Assembly: GCA_021300015.1 (NCBI GenBank) | Contig: JAJTFB010000016.1 | Location: forward strand, 1-62,270 | Source: Pirellula sp. | GTDB taxonomy: Bacteria > Planctomycetota > Planctomycetia > Pirellulales > Pirellulaceae | Reading direction: 5' to 3' | Length of the DNA stretch: 62,270 nucleotides | In this document: positions 10,061 through 18,719 of the stretch, piece after piece | Position numbering within the stretch: the first letter of the stretch is position 1 | Layout of the letters: each line of letters begins with the position of its first letter | Program-made: the position numbers and the translations under genes | The notes under the pieces: generated by a model | The model's database searches: none | What the model saw: the letters and a program-made list of their open reading frames with translations, nothing else | Told to the model about the DNA's origin: nothing

Positions 10061-13000
10061 TTAGTGATCGTGTCCGTGGTCTTCGCTATGCCCGCCGTGT
10101 GCACCATGTCCAGCATGTCCAGGACGAGCCGGTCGAATTTGGCTCTCCGTTGCAAGCCGCTTGGGCAAATTCCGAATTCTCGATAGATACAAGGTTCGTG
10201 GCTTGATGTTCAACTCCTCCAGAACTGCATAAGAACGTGAGTTCTGATGCTGCTGGCTGACCAAGCTGTTCTTGTCGTTCAAGTCCCCGAAGACAATCGC
10301 TCCGGTAGGACATGCATCTTGGCAAGCCGATCGGATATCCCCGTCATGAACCTTGCCGTCGCCTCGCGATCGAGCGTAGATCTTGCCGTTTTGCACCCGC
10401 TGAATGCAGTAGGTGCATTTTTCCATAACACCACGCCCGCGAACGGTGACCTCGGGATTCAAGACCAGCGACTGAAGCTTGCGACTGGCTTGCTCTCGCT
10501 TGTCTTGCCATCCGTAAAAGTATCCGTATTCGTCGTTGTAATTGAAGTAGTTGAAGCGGCGGACTTTGTAGGGGCAGTTGTTCGCACAGTAGCGAGTACC
10601 GATGCAACGGTTGTAAGCCATCGCGTTGATGCCCTCTTCGGTGTGCACGGTCGCAGCCACCGGACAAACCTGTTCGCATGGCGCCGTTTCGCAATGGGCA
10701 CAAGCCATCGGTTGCATAACGACCTTGGTGTCCAAGGGGCTATTGATCGAGCCTTGTGACTTCGCGGGGTTGACGTCCGCTTGGAAGTATCGGTCGATCC
10801 GCAACCAATGCATCTCACGACCGCGTATGACTTGTTCTTTCCCTACGATCGGTACGTTGTTTTCGGCCTGGCATGCGACCACGCACGAATTGCAACCCGT
10901 GCACTTGTTCAAGTCGATCGACATACCCCACTTGTGATTTTGATCGACGGTGGGCTCTTTCCAAAGCGACTTGTTTTCGAAGTGGTGCTCGACGATCGCC
11001 GTGGTGAACTTTGGGTCCTCTTTGTACTCAAAGTAGGTTCCCTCACGAACCAACTGAGGGGCCCGCTTGGCTGTTTCCGAAAGCCCCAGATCGTCCATTG
11101 CGAAGTGGTCTTGGGTCGTCGCGAGTCGATAGGGTTCTCCGGTCGGCCTTGCCGAGACTCCGGTGTACAGGGCCGCTTGGTTCCACCGACGGAAAGTCGA
11201 CATGTCCGTTCCGACCGCTCCGGAGATCGCACCCCCGAATTGCTTGGTGTGGCCGTAACCGTAGTGGGCAGTGAACGAGCCCTCGGCGTGTCCTGGGACG
11301 ACGAAAACCGGAAGCTTGACTTTCGATTCCCCGAGGATCAAAGCAACGAGTTCTCCTTGCTTGAGTCCCAAAGCTTTAGCGGTCGCAGGACTGCAGATCG
11401 CCGCGTTGTCCCAAGTGAGCTTTGTGACCGGATGAGGGCACTCTTGGAGCCATCCGTTGTTTCCAAGCCGCCCATCGTAGATCGTATCGCTGGGCAAAAC
11501 GAAGACTTCGATATGTGCAAGATCCAGAGCCAGCGAAAGCTTCCCATCGGGCAAAAGATAGTTTCGTGCCGATAGGTCCACTCCCACTTCGTCTTGCGAT
11601 TTTTGAGCTTTGGACTGGAGTTCCGTCGGATCGGCTTTGAGCTCCCCTTGGAACTGCTTGGACTCGGATCCTTCCACAAAACCAGCGTGGAGCGATTCTC
11701 GCATCTTGCGAAGGCTCGCAAGTTGATCGGCGGTCCTCGGTACGGTCGTGTCGGTTCCGAATAGCTTGGCGGCCGTCTCGGCGATCACGACATTCGATGG
11801 CAGGGACTCGACCGGCAGACCAGCGAGCATCACCAACAGCTCAGCCGGTGTTTTACCGCCGAGCAGCGGGGCGATCGTCGGTTGGCAAATACTGTAAGTT
11901 CCGTCGAGGGCTCGGACATCTCCCCAGGATTCGAGCGGATGGCTCGCAGGGACCGTCCAGTTGGCATAGTAGGCCGTTTCGTCGTCGTATTGCGACAAGT
12001 AAACAACGTCCCCGATCTGCTTCATGGCACCAGCAAGATCGATATCGCCAGCGGCAGTAAAGACGGGGTTTGGTGCCAGGATCCAAAGTCGGTTGTAGTT
12101 GGAAGCATCGGCGACAAAGTCGTCTAGCTTCATCGATGGGATCCCGTTGATGTCTTCGGGATTCTGGTAGATCTTGACGGTCTTTCCGATGTTCCCAAGT
12201 TTCGCGTTGATGCGAATGACTGCGACCTGGGCGGCCAACGAATGGTGCGAGCCGATGGCTAGGACTGCAGAACCTTTGTTGCTCAGCAGATCGCTGGCGA
12301 TGCACTCGATAACCCGTTCGATCTTCTCATCGGATCCGAGGGTATCGTAGGTCTTGCTTTCTTCTTTGTCTTCAAGAATCGTGCCCGCGTCGATCGCCTT
12401 TTCAATCCGATTCAGCAGTGCATCGATCTGTGAGGATTGCAAAGCCAAGCGGAAATCTGCGATGGTACCAGTGACCGAATACTGGGCCTCGACGCAATAA
12501 AGTCGATTCATCCATTCGCCGCTTGGATCGCGATGGTTGGCGAACTGGCGGGAGTACTGCACCGCGTTGGGATCGCTGCCCAAGAGATCCGAATCGAGCG
12601 ATACGATCACTTTGGCTTGGTCCAAGTCGTAGACCATCGAACAGTTGGGGGCACCGACTGCATCGAGCGCCTTGCCAACATTCCCGGTGTAGACCGATTC
12701 GTATTTGACTACGGTTGCCTCTGGGTGCTTTTTCAGCACTTCCTTGAGCACTTTCCAGAAGCTTGGACTTCGCGTCGGCTCGATCAGGATCGCCAGACCC
12801 TTGCCGGTCCCGAGTGCACTGGCACTTCGTGAAGCATAAGTCGACAGAGCGTTCCAGGTTTGTTGGCGTTCGTCGTCGTTTTCACTGTTGACGATCGTCG
12901 GCTTGGCCATCGCTTTTTCGCGGTTGAGAACCACACCAATTCGGTCTTGGTCGTAGAGCGAAAGAATGGCCCCTTGGGTGAAGACATCCGTACCCGCGGA

Positions 13001-13417
13001 GGCGAGTTTTTTGTTCCCGGCCGTTTCTTTGGGCTGGTACTTTGCATAAGCCGGGTGATCGGGGTTGCCGTCTACCTTTAGTGGACGGCCGTCGACGTTC
13101 GCCACCAGTGCGTGGACGACTCGACCGGCCCATTCAAAGTTGGTCGCGAAGAATTCGGGAATCCCAGGGATCCGTCCTTCGGGACGCATCACAAAGGCGC
13201 CGACTTCCTCGCGGTTGTAGCGACACCCTGAGAGCCCGCCCAAGGCGAGTGAGGCTCCCATGAGTTGCAACCAGCGACGACGCGATACGCCTTCGGGAAA
13301 CTCCGAAGCAGCTTGCGGGAATTCGCGGTCCAGAAATTTTTGGAACTCAGGGGTCTTTTGAAGCTCGTCTAAGCTACGGAAATACTGAGTTCGGCTATCG
13401 GTACTAGGTTGGCTCAT
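10061..13417 (-). CDS. actB: Alternative complex III subunit ActB (Tat-type molybdopterin-like and Fe-S protein)
   Basis: The large extracytoplasmic subunit of ACIII, 1118 residues from ATG 13417. A twin-arginine motif (SRRRWLQLMGASLALGG) is followed by a Cys (LSGC) that could be lipidated. Residues ~80-770 resemble a molybdopterin oxidoreductase; in this family the domain carries no cofactor. The C-terminal third is a ferredoxin-like part with Cys groups CTGCNSCVVAC, CAHCETAPCEQVCP, CIGTRYCANNCP and CTYCIQ...CQDACP, matching several [4Fe-4S]/[3Fe-4S] centres. The last residues are His-rich (GHAGHGAHGGHSEDHGHDH). The start overlaps the actA stop by 4 bases; an upstream TTG at 13426 is less likely. 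Confidence 0.96.
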   Translation of the reverse strand: MSQPSTDSRTQYFRSLDELQKTPEFQKFLDREFPQAASEFPEGVSRRRWLQLMGASLALGGLSGCRYNREEVGAFVMRPEGRIPGIPEFFATNFEWAGRVVHALVANVDGRPLKVDGNPDHPAYAKYQPKETAGNKKLASAGTDVFTQGAILSLYDQDRIGVVLNREKAMAKPTIVNSENDDERQQTWNALSTYASRSASALGTGKGLAILIEPTRSPSFWKVLKEVLKKHPEATVVKYESVYTGNVGKALDAVGAPNCSMVYDLDQAKVIVSLDSDLLGSDPNAVQYSRQFANHRDPSGEWMNRLYCVEAQYSVTGTIADFRLALQSSQIDALLNRIEKAIDAGTILEDKEESKTYDTLGSDEKIERVIECIASDLLSNKGSAVLAIGSHHSLAAQVAVIRINAKLGNIGKTVKIYQNPEDINGIPSMKLDDFVADASNYNRLWILAPNPVFTAAGDIDLAGAMKQIGDVVYLSQYDDETAYYANWTVPASHPLESWGDVRALDGTYSICQPTIAPLLGGKTPAELLVMLAGLPVESLPSNVVIAETAAKLFGTDTTVPRTADQLASLRKMRESLHAGFVEGSESKQFQGELKADPTELQSKAQKSQDEVGVDLSARNYLLPDGKLSLALDLAHIEVFVLPSDTIYDGRLGNNGWLQECPHPVTKLTWDNAAICSPATAKALGLKQGELVALILGESKVKLPVFVVPGHAEGSFTAHYGYGHTKQFGGAISGAVGTDMSTFRRWNQAALYTGVSARPTGEPYRLATTQDHFAMDDLGLSETAKRAPQLVREGTYFEYKEDPKFTTAIVEHHFENKSLWKEPTVDQNHKWGMSIDLNKCTGCNSCVVACQAENNVPIVGKEQVIRGREMHWLRIDRYFQADVNPAKSQGSINSPLDTKVVMQPMACAHCETAPCEQVCPVAATVHTEEGINAMAYNRCIGTRYCANNCPYKVRRFNYFNYNDEYGYFYGWQDKREQASRKLQSLVLNPEVTVRGRGVMEKCTYCIQRVQNGKIYARSRGDGKVHDGDIRSACQDACPTGAIVFGDLNDKNSLVSQQHQNSRSYAVLEELNIKPRTLYLSRIRNLPKRLATESQIRPARPGHAGHGAHGGHSEDHGHDH

Positions 13418-14118
13418 CGGTGACAAACCGCACAGTTCACTTGAGGGTTAATGTTGTTTTCTGCCCGAAGTTTCTTGCCCAATTCCAACTGCTCCGCAGC
13501 GGGCAAACTCCAAGCCAAATTCGTAACTTGATCCACGGGTCGAAGATGGGGCTCTGGGTTTCGGTGACAATCCAAACACCATGCCATCGATTGATTCTTG
13601 TCTTGATGCACAATCTCCATCTGATCGACCCGGCCGTGGCAAGAAACACACGATACGCCGCGGTTGACGTGGGCCGCGTGATTGAAATACACGTAGTCCG
13701 GCAATCGGTGAATGCGCACCCAGTCGACCGATTCGCCCGTCCTCCAGCTCTCATGAAGGTTCTTGAGTTTTGGCGACCCAGTGTGAATAGCCGATAGGCT
13801 CGGGGGAGCGGGCTCGCCCTTCTCGTTGACCGTTTTAGGGCTATGGCAGTTGATGCACGTTTGCGTCGCTGGAATTTCAGAGTGAGCGGCCTTATCGACC
13901 GAGCCGTGGCAGTACTTGCAATCCATCTTCAGTTCGCCGGCGTGCAGCGCGTGGCTAAATGGGATCGGCTGGAGCGGTCGGTAGCCAGTGTTGAGCGTAT
14001 CGGGACTGGTTGCACCCAAAAACAAAACGCTCGCATAGGCTCCGCCGGCAAGGATTAAAAAACCGAGCAAAGCCAAAAACTTATTCGTCCACCTAGGGAA
14101 TAGAAATCGTTGGGACAT
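13414..14118 (-). CDS. actA: Alternative complex III subunit ActA (pentaheme cytochrome c)
   Basis: Membrane-anchored multiheme cytochrome c, 234 residues, first gene of the ACIII operon. An N-terminal hydrophobic segment (about 13-35) serves as anchor. Five heme sites are visible in order: CKYCH, CINCH, CVSCH, CLDCH and CAVCH, the count normal for ActA. It moves electrons from the Fe-S centres of ActB toward the mono-heme domain of ActE or the oxidase. The stop overlaps the actB start by 4 bases. A 325-bp spacer upstream probably holds the operon promoter. Confidence 0.96.
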   Translation of the reverse strand: MSQRFLFPRWTNKFLALLGFLILAGGAYASVLFLGATSPDTLNTGYRPLQPIPFSHALHAGELKMDCKYCHGSVDKAAHSEIPATQTCINCHSPKTVNEKGEPAPPSLSAIHTGSPKLKNLHESWRTGESVDWVRIHRLPDYVYFNHAAHVNRGVSCVSCHGRVDQMEIVHQDKNQSMAWCLDCHRNPEPHLRPVDQVTNLAWSLPAAEQLELGKKLRAENNINPQVNCAVCHR

Positions 14119-14443
14119 AGGCTTGGGTTGTATTTGTTCAGAATCCCTGGAGATTCATGGAAATTTGATGGGCAATCTGCACCTTCGACGTGTCGAATTA
14201 CCAGACTGCCTGAATTTGTGTAAGTGTAATGATAACCTGCCATTTACAAAAGGTAGGCAACATGGCCGAACCTCGCCAGCGGTGGGCTCATCGGCAAGAT
14301 TCCTTGGAATCTGCTGGAAAAGCGCATTGAAGCATCGTTTGGTGGCAATTCGTCGCATCTAAACTTGACGGCCCCTCCAAGTGTTCCAATCGCCATAGCC
14401 CAAACAGCCGGATCCAAACAGCCGGATCTCTGCGGGAGATCCA
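14119..14443 (-). other. Spacer upstream of the respiratory operon
   Basis: No convincing gene lies here; the open frames have no family features. Since actA starts at 14118 on the minus strand, the operon promoter is expected here, but I cannot pick a convincing -35/-10 pair or a -24/-12 (sigma-54) match. The left end as transcribed contains an exact 14-bp tandem repeat (14401-14428) and a 7-bp stem GGATCTC/GAGATCC (14424-14430 with 14436-14442) just after the stop of the BFD-like gene. That stem has no T-run, so I do not call it an intrinsic terminator. Confidence 0.5.
14401..14428. repeat. Perfect 14-bp tandem repeat, two copies
   Basis: The unit CAAACAGCCGGATC occurs twice back to back with no mismatch. 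It lies between the BFD-like gene and actA, close to a 7-bp inverted repeat. It may be a replication-slippage product or a paired binding site; the sequence alone does not decide. Confidence 0.85.
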
Positions 14444-14788
14444 CTACGGCAAGGGATCTCTTGGGGGCGGAGGGATGTCTGAGGACGAATGATCTTCCGC
14501 CGAATGTTGACGTTTGGCCGCGCGGTAGCGCTCGCGGGCCTCGGCATACTTCTGGCGGTCGGGCGTGTTGCACGCTAGCCATTCCTCGATTTCCCCGGCC
14601 CCAGGAGGACTCTCGGCGGACAATATCAGCAGTTTTTCAAGCTGCTTTCGGCACCAGCCGCAACCGGTCCCTGCCCCGCCACAGTCGGCCAACTGACTCG
14701 GGAGCTTCACCTGATGGATCCGAATGTAGTTGAGCACCTTGCGGCACGAGATGTGGAAGCATAGACATAATTCGTCGTCGGCTTGCAT
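14444..14788 (-). CDS. BFD-like [2Fe-2S] ferredoxin domain protein
   Basis: A 114-residue cytoplasmic protein. The N-terminal ~60 residues match the bacterioferritin-associated ferredoxin type: two Cys near the start (LCLCFHISCRKV) and the paired GCGWCRKQLEKLL motif, which together give four Cys for a [2Fe-2S] cluster. The remaining half is charged and rich in Asp, Arg and Pro, longer than typical BFD (about 64 residues). A good AGGGGA ribosome site stands about 8 bases before ATG 14788. It sits between a sigma-54 activator and the ACIII operon on the same strand. A role in Fe-S or iron supply to the respiratory complex is possible but only inferred. Confidence 0.8.
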   Translation of the reverse strand: MQADDELCLCFHISCRKVLNYIRIHQVKLPSQLADCGGAGTGCGWCRKQLEKLLILSAESPPGAGEIEEWLACNTPDRQKYAEARERYRAAKRQHSAEDHSSSDIPPPPRDPLP

Positions 14789-14879
14789 CGTACGGTCCCC
14801 TAAGATCTCACGAAATCGACACCCTTTTGCGGGTCTTTGACTGAGTTTTCCTCACCGAAATTTCCTTAGCGGAATCTCT

Positions 14880-16541
14880 TCAGCCTGGGGATTCGTCGGA
14901 CTCATGCTTGTACTTGTCGAGCTTACGGTAGAGCGTTCGAGCACCAATTTCCAAGAGTTTCGCGGCTTCTTCCCGGTTGCCGGCAGTCATTTTGAGTGTT
15001 TCCTCAATGGCCCATCGTTCGATCTGATCCATGGTCTTTCCGATCAACTCGCCAGGCGGTAAATCGCTCAGTTGCGGGGGCTGCGAAGTGCCATAAGTGG
15101 TCGAAGGATGGTTCAGAGCGCTGGGGCTCGACGGCCAAGTATTCGATTGGGCAGAACTCGTTGCTGGCCCAACCGCCAGCGGACCGGCCACTCCGGTGCT
15201 GTCCGATTCGCCCCCGCCAGGATTCTTCACGGAAAGACTCGAATCCATCGAGCTACGGCTCGCCTGCGAGGGGTTCTGAGCCATCGCTATCGCGCTTTCG
15301 TCGTAGAGTTCCGGTGGAAGATCGTCCAAATCCAACTTGCCATCGGTGTCGAGCACGACCATGGTTTCGACGAAATTCCTCAGTTGGCGGATGTTTCCAG
15401 GCCATGCATAAGCCAGGAATTTGCGGGTGACCGTCGGAGTGAAATTGCACGGGCCGCGATTGTGCCGTTTGATGAATTGCTTGCGAAAGTGGTCCATCAG
15501 CGGAACGATGTCGTCTCGGCGTTCGCGTAGTGGAGGCAAGTGGACGGTGACGACCTTGAGACGGTAGAACAGATCGTTGCGGAACAATTCCTCCTCGATC
15601 AGCTTCTCAAGAGGGCGGTTGGTCGCCGAGAGCAAACGAACGTTGACTTTGTGAGACTTGTTGTCTCCAACCCTTGTGATCTGCTGCTCTTCGAGCACTC
15701 GAAGCAACTTGATCTGGGTGCTCATGGGCATGTCTCCGACTTCGTCGAGAAACAACGTCCCACCGTCGGCGTATTGAAAAGCACCTTCACGATCCGAGAC
15801 CGCATCGGTGAACGCGCCGCGGACATGACCGAAAAGCTCGCTTTCCACGAGCGTTTCGGAGACAGCACGTACGTTCAGGGCAACCAATCGCTTGGCTTTC
15901 CTGGGGCTGTTCTGGTGGATCGCCCTTGCGATCATCTCTTTGCCTGTACCGCTCTCGCCGGTGATCAATACGGTCGCATCGGTCGGGGCTATGCGCTTGA
16001 GCCGATCGATCAAGTACTGCATTTGCGGACTGGCAAAGATGATCCCTTCGAATCCGAATTTTTCGTCGAGCCGACGCCGTAAATCAAGGTTCGTTTGACG
16101 TAGCTGGACCGCCTCAATGGCCTTGAGGGCTATAGCCCGAAGTCGGTTCGGCGTAATGGGTTTCTCAAGGAAATTGAAGGCCCCGAGTTGCATCGCCTCG
16201 ACGGCCTTGGTGACCGTCGCATGCCCGGTGACCATGATCACGTAAGCCTCCGGGAGAAGCTGCCGAGATGTTGACAAAATCTGCATCCCATCGACATCGT
16301 TCATCACCAAATCGGTGATCACCACGTCGTAGGTGTTTTGCTCAAGCATCCGCTTGCCCTCCGGACCACTCGTGGCGACCTGGCACCGGTAACCGACCTT
16401 CTCCAGACTCTCGGTCATGGCCCTGGCGTGCGCCGGATCGTTATCCACGATTAGAAATGCGAATTTCTTAGGGTCCAGCTCCGAGGGGAGTTCTGCATCC
16501 GAGAAGGTCGTTGGGTTGGACTTGGAGTCGTCGTTTTGCAT
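14880..16541 (-). CDS. NtrC-type sigma-54-dependent response regulator
   Basis: A 553-residue activator. Residues ~28-145 form a receiver domain with phospho-acceptor D77 (VVITDLVM) and K127 (FLEKPI). The AAA+ domain spans ~165-400 with Walker A GESGTGKE (195-202), Walker B GTLFLDE (261-267) and the WPGNIRQL arginine-finger region. The sigma-54 contact loop reads GAFTDA (242-247) instead of GAFTGA. A Ser/Pro/Gly-rich linker of ~100 residues leads to a Fis-type helix-turn-helix at the C-terminus (NREEAAKLLEIGARTLYRKL). No histidine kinase gene is nearby. A TATACT box sits directly before the ATG, so the message may be nearly leaderless. Its targets are unknown; the respiratory operon downstream is a candidate. 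Confidence 0.95.
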   Translation of the reverse strand: MQNDDSKSNPTTFSDAELPSELDPKKFAFLIVDNDPAHARAMTESLEKVGYRCQVATSGPEGKRMLEQNTYDVVITDLVMNDVDGMQILSTSRQLLPEAYVIMVTGHATVTKAVEAMQLGAFNFLEKPITPNRLRAIALKAIEAVQLRQTNLDLRRRLDEKFGFEGIIFASPQMQYLIDRLKRIAPTDATVLITGESGTGKEMIARAIHQNSPRKAKRLVALNVRAVSETLVESELFGHVRGAFTDAVSDREGAFQYADGGTLFLDEVGDMPMSTQIKLLRVLEEQQITRVGDNKSHKVNVRLLSATNRPLEKLIEEELFRNDLFYRLKVVTVHLPPLRERRDDIVPLMDHFRKQFIKRHNRGPCNFTPTVTRKFLAYAWPGNIRQLRNFVETMVVLDTDGKLDLDDLPPELYDESAIAMAQNPSQASRSSMDSSLSVKNPGGGESDSTGVAGPLAVGPATSSAQSNTWPSSPSALNHPSTTYGTSQPPQLSDLPPGELIGKTMDQIERWAIEETLKMTAGNREEAAKLLEIGARTLYRKLDKYKHESDESPG

Positions 16542-16548
16542 GCCATGA

Positions 16549-16602
16549 AGTATACTCTGCGCGGCGGGCTTGCGAATGGGCCCCCGGGCTTGCGAATGGC
16601 CC
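16549..16602 (-). promoter_or_regulatory. Candidate promoter with 20-bp-spaced direct repeats before the NtrC-type gene
   Basis: On the minus strand a TATACT box covers 16554-16549, which puts the start of transcription at about the ATG (16541). Upstream, GGGCTTGCGAATGG (plus-strand reading) occurs twice, at 16566 and 16586, exactly 20 bp apart, covering the place where a -35 element would be. Two sites about two helical turns apart could be an operator; they could also be a simple duplication. No good -35 hexamer is seen. Confidence 0.4.
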
Positions 16603-16681
16603 AGAGTGGTCGAATCGACCTGAACATCGCCGGAACATCCTAGGATGAATTTCCAAATTGGCTCCTATCGGAAAGCTATTT

Positions 16682-17149
16682 ATGGCGGAAACTCCACCCG
16701 TTGATCGAATTGAACCGACTGTTTGCCGAGGTGTACGAGGTGCAACGACCGTCGAAGCCAACACGCGCGAAGCGATTCTCAACTCGACGCGCCAACTCCT
16801 AGCCTTGATCATCCGCCGAAACGGAATCCAGACCAAAGACATCGCCAGCGCGATCTTCACCGTCACAAGCGACCTGAACGCTGAATTCCCGGCCTTAGCC
16901 GCACGACAGATGGGCTGGTTGGATGTTCCACTGCTTTGCGGTTACGAGGTCGAGGTGCCAGGCTCGCTCATGTCGTGCGTTCGGATCCTCTTGCATTGGA
17001 ACACCCATCGCACCCAGACCGAAATCCACCACGTGTATATCCACGACGCGATCGCACTGAGGCCAGACCTCAGCAAGCTACCGCCGGTGGATTGGGAGGA
17101 ACTTGAGCAATGGATCAATTTGGAAATGTCGAAGCGCGAATCGAAATAG
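16682..17149 (+). CDS. aroH: Chorismate mutase, AroH class
   Basis: A 155-residue protein of the trimeric AroH family (Bacillus subtilis type), converting chorismate to prephenate for Phe and Tyr synthesis. Seen hallmarks: [14 protein letters not shown] at the N-terminus (substrate-binding Arg), [28 protein letters not shown] (second active-site Arg) and the end [14 protein letters not shown]. It is ~30 residues longer than B. subtilis AroH, split between both ends. I chose ATG 16682; an in-frame TTG at 16658 adds 8 residues. The next gene starts 28 bp downstream on the same strand. Confidence 0.95.
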   Translation: MAETPPVDRIEPTVCRGVRGATTVEANTREAILNSTRQLLALIIRRNGIQTKDIASAIFTVTSDLNAEFPALAARQMGWLDVPLLCGYEVEVPGSLMSCVRILLHWNTHRTQTEIHHVYIHDAIALRPDLSKLPPVDWEELEQWINLEMSKRESK

Positions 17150-17177
17150 CCTATCTGACCTCAGGACGCCCTTGCTG

Positions 17178-18083
17178 ATGCACCTTCTTTGGACCAAAAG
17201 TTTCTCGGCCAGCGCCCTGCACGCTGCCAACTGCATTTGGAAATGCTCCTCGCAGATCCACGATGAGAACCTTCGCGAAAAACTCGGACCGGCCGCCGAT
17301 GCGCTCGGTACCTGTCTCGAAGACCTCGATGCGGTCCACTCCCAACGTCTCTGGGATGGTCTGATCGTTCTCAGTTCGAAAATCCAATCCAACAGTGCCC
17401 TGGCCGACCAACTCCTCTCCGACTTCATCGACGGTTTTGTCGAACAAGTTGCGGCCCAGAGGCTCGTCGGAGCGATCACCGACGTCGAAGCCTCCTTCAA
17501 GCTTCTATTTCCCAAATACCTCGAACAATTCGATTTCCGCATCCGACCTCTCCATGAGCAATGGGTCGGATACGGAAACGGGTTCCTCGCCCACCTTCGG
17601 CGATTGACCCGCAACGATGCTTGGGTCAAAGAAGCCAACGTCATCGGAGTTCAGCCTATTCTCGGTGGAGCAGGTCGTTCCCACTGCGAACATCAATCGA
17701 TTCACATCGAAGCGGTACTTACCAATCCCCTAGCAGAAATACCCGAAATCATCCGCTTGGGTTGGCTTGTCTCGCAACTCTATACGGTCCCCTTTCGGTC
17801 CCAATTGGGTTTGAGCCCTGCCGATACCGCCCATCTTTTGCCCATCGCGATGCTCGTGCCGTGCTTAGCCTCCGCGGAGGTCCTGGAACTGACCAAGTGC
17901 ACCGAAGCCAATGCCGAACTCTCGATCGAGCAATGGAACATCGCCGTGCCGTCCCATCGGGATGTCGCATCCGATCTGGTCCCGATGCTCATGGAATGGT
18001 GGGAGACTTGCTTAAAGACCAAACCAGACTGGGACGTAGCTCTTAAAGCGCTCGCGCTTCGCATCGGGCTCCATCCGAACTGA
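17178..18083 (+). CDS. Hypothetical soluble protein downstream of aroH
   Basis: I do not recognise a family. The 301-residue protein (from ATG 17178, just after the aroH stop) has no signal peptide or membrane span and looks alpha-helical and globular. Noticeable stretches are SASALHAANCIWKCSSQI near the N-terminus, WVKEANVIGVQPILGG, HIEAVLTNPLAEIPEIIRLGWL and a Trp-rich MEWWETC near the end. The 28-bp spacing suggests co-transcription with aroH, but that does not give a function. It converges with the sigma factor gene, 16 bp between the two stops. Confidence 0.8.
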   Translation: MHLLWTKSFSASALHAANCIWKCSSQIHDENLREKLGPAADALGTCLEDLDAVHSQRLWDGLIVLSSKIQSNSALADQLLSDFIDGFVEQVAAQRLVGAITDVEASFKLLFPKYLEQFDFRIRPLHEQWVGYGNGFLAHLRRLTRNDAWVKEANVIGVQPILGGAGRSHCEHQSIHIEAVLTNPLAEIPEIIRLGWLVSQLYTVPFRSQLGLSPADTAHLLPIAMLVPCLASAEVLELTKCTEANAELSIEQWNIAVPSHRDVASDLVPMLMEWWETCLKTKPDWDVALKALALRIGLHPN

Positions 18084-18099
18084 GCCCATCGACAAGCCT

Positions 18100-18681
18100 T
18101 CAGTTCTCCTCGAAGCGTTGCTTCAACCTGGCGATGCAGCGTTGCATGAGCATGCGTACGTCGTCTTTGGTCCGACCGAGCTTCTTTCCGATTTCTTCGT
18201 AAGTCATATCTTGCTCGAATCGCCAAGCCAGGACCTTTTGGATTTCCGGTGGCAAATCCCCGATGGCTTGCATCACACGACGAAAATGCTCTTCGTCGAT
18301 CAACAGATCCAGCGGGCAGCCTTCGTTATCGGCGATCTGCCGAAACTCGTCCGAAGAAATATCCTCGGCCGTGAGTTCCCGATGCACATCTCGCTTTTGG
18401 GTTTTCAGGAAACGCCTTTTTAGATCTTCGATTTTGGTCATTAAGACCCGTCGAAGATACCCTCGGAATTCTCTCGGGTTCTTGGTCGCAATCTGATCGA
18501 TGTTGGCCTGGGCTGCACTCAGGGCGTCTTGAAGGACATCCGATGCGTCCGCTTTCCCACCGAGCTCTTTCTCGATTTTTCGCGAGACGATCGCTTTGAG
18601 CAGCGGTTTGTAGTTGAGAAACCAAGCCTGCAAATCCTCGGTATTTGTCGGATCGGGGCGTCGGCCATTGGGGTCGTTCAT
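18100..18681 (-). CDS. RNA polymerase sigma factor, ECF-like (sigma-70 family)
   Basis: A 193-residue sigma factor with regions 2 and 4 only. Region 2 includes KADASDVLQDALSAA and the FRGYLRRVLMTKIEDLKRRF stretch (core binding and -10 recognition); region 4 is DLPPEIQKVLAWRF...MTYEEIGKKLGRTKDDVRMLMQRCIARLKQ, with a clear helix-turn-helix. The form, with no N-terminal region 1 and an acidic linker, fits planctomycete ECF groups. I use ATG 18681 (an upstream start at 18711 adds ten residues). No anti-sigma factor gene is adjacent. An 8-bp inverted repeat lies 40-80 bp upstream. Confidence 0.93.
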   Translation of the reverse strand: MNDPNGRRPDPTNTEDLQAWFLNYKPLLKAIVSRKIEKELGGKADASDVLQDALSAAQANIDQIATKNPREFRGYLRRVLMTKIEDLKRRFLKTQKRDVHRELTAEDISSDEFRQIADNEGCPLDLLIDEEHFRRVMQAIGDLPPEIQKVLAWRFEQDMTYEEIGKKLGRTKDDVRMLMQRCIARLKQRFEEN

Positions 18682-18719
18682 CTTCGTATCCCGTTGCAAT
18701 CTCCGATGCAATTCTTGGT

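Noticed and set aside
14123-14362. Short open frames on both strands in the spacer before actA
   Set aside because: No family features, membrane spans or ribosome sites; composition typical of spacer.
14424-14442. GGATCTC/GAGATCC hairpin after the BFD-like gene as terminator
   Set aside because: No T-run on the minus strand; part of a repeated GGATC region.
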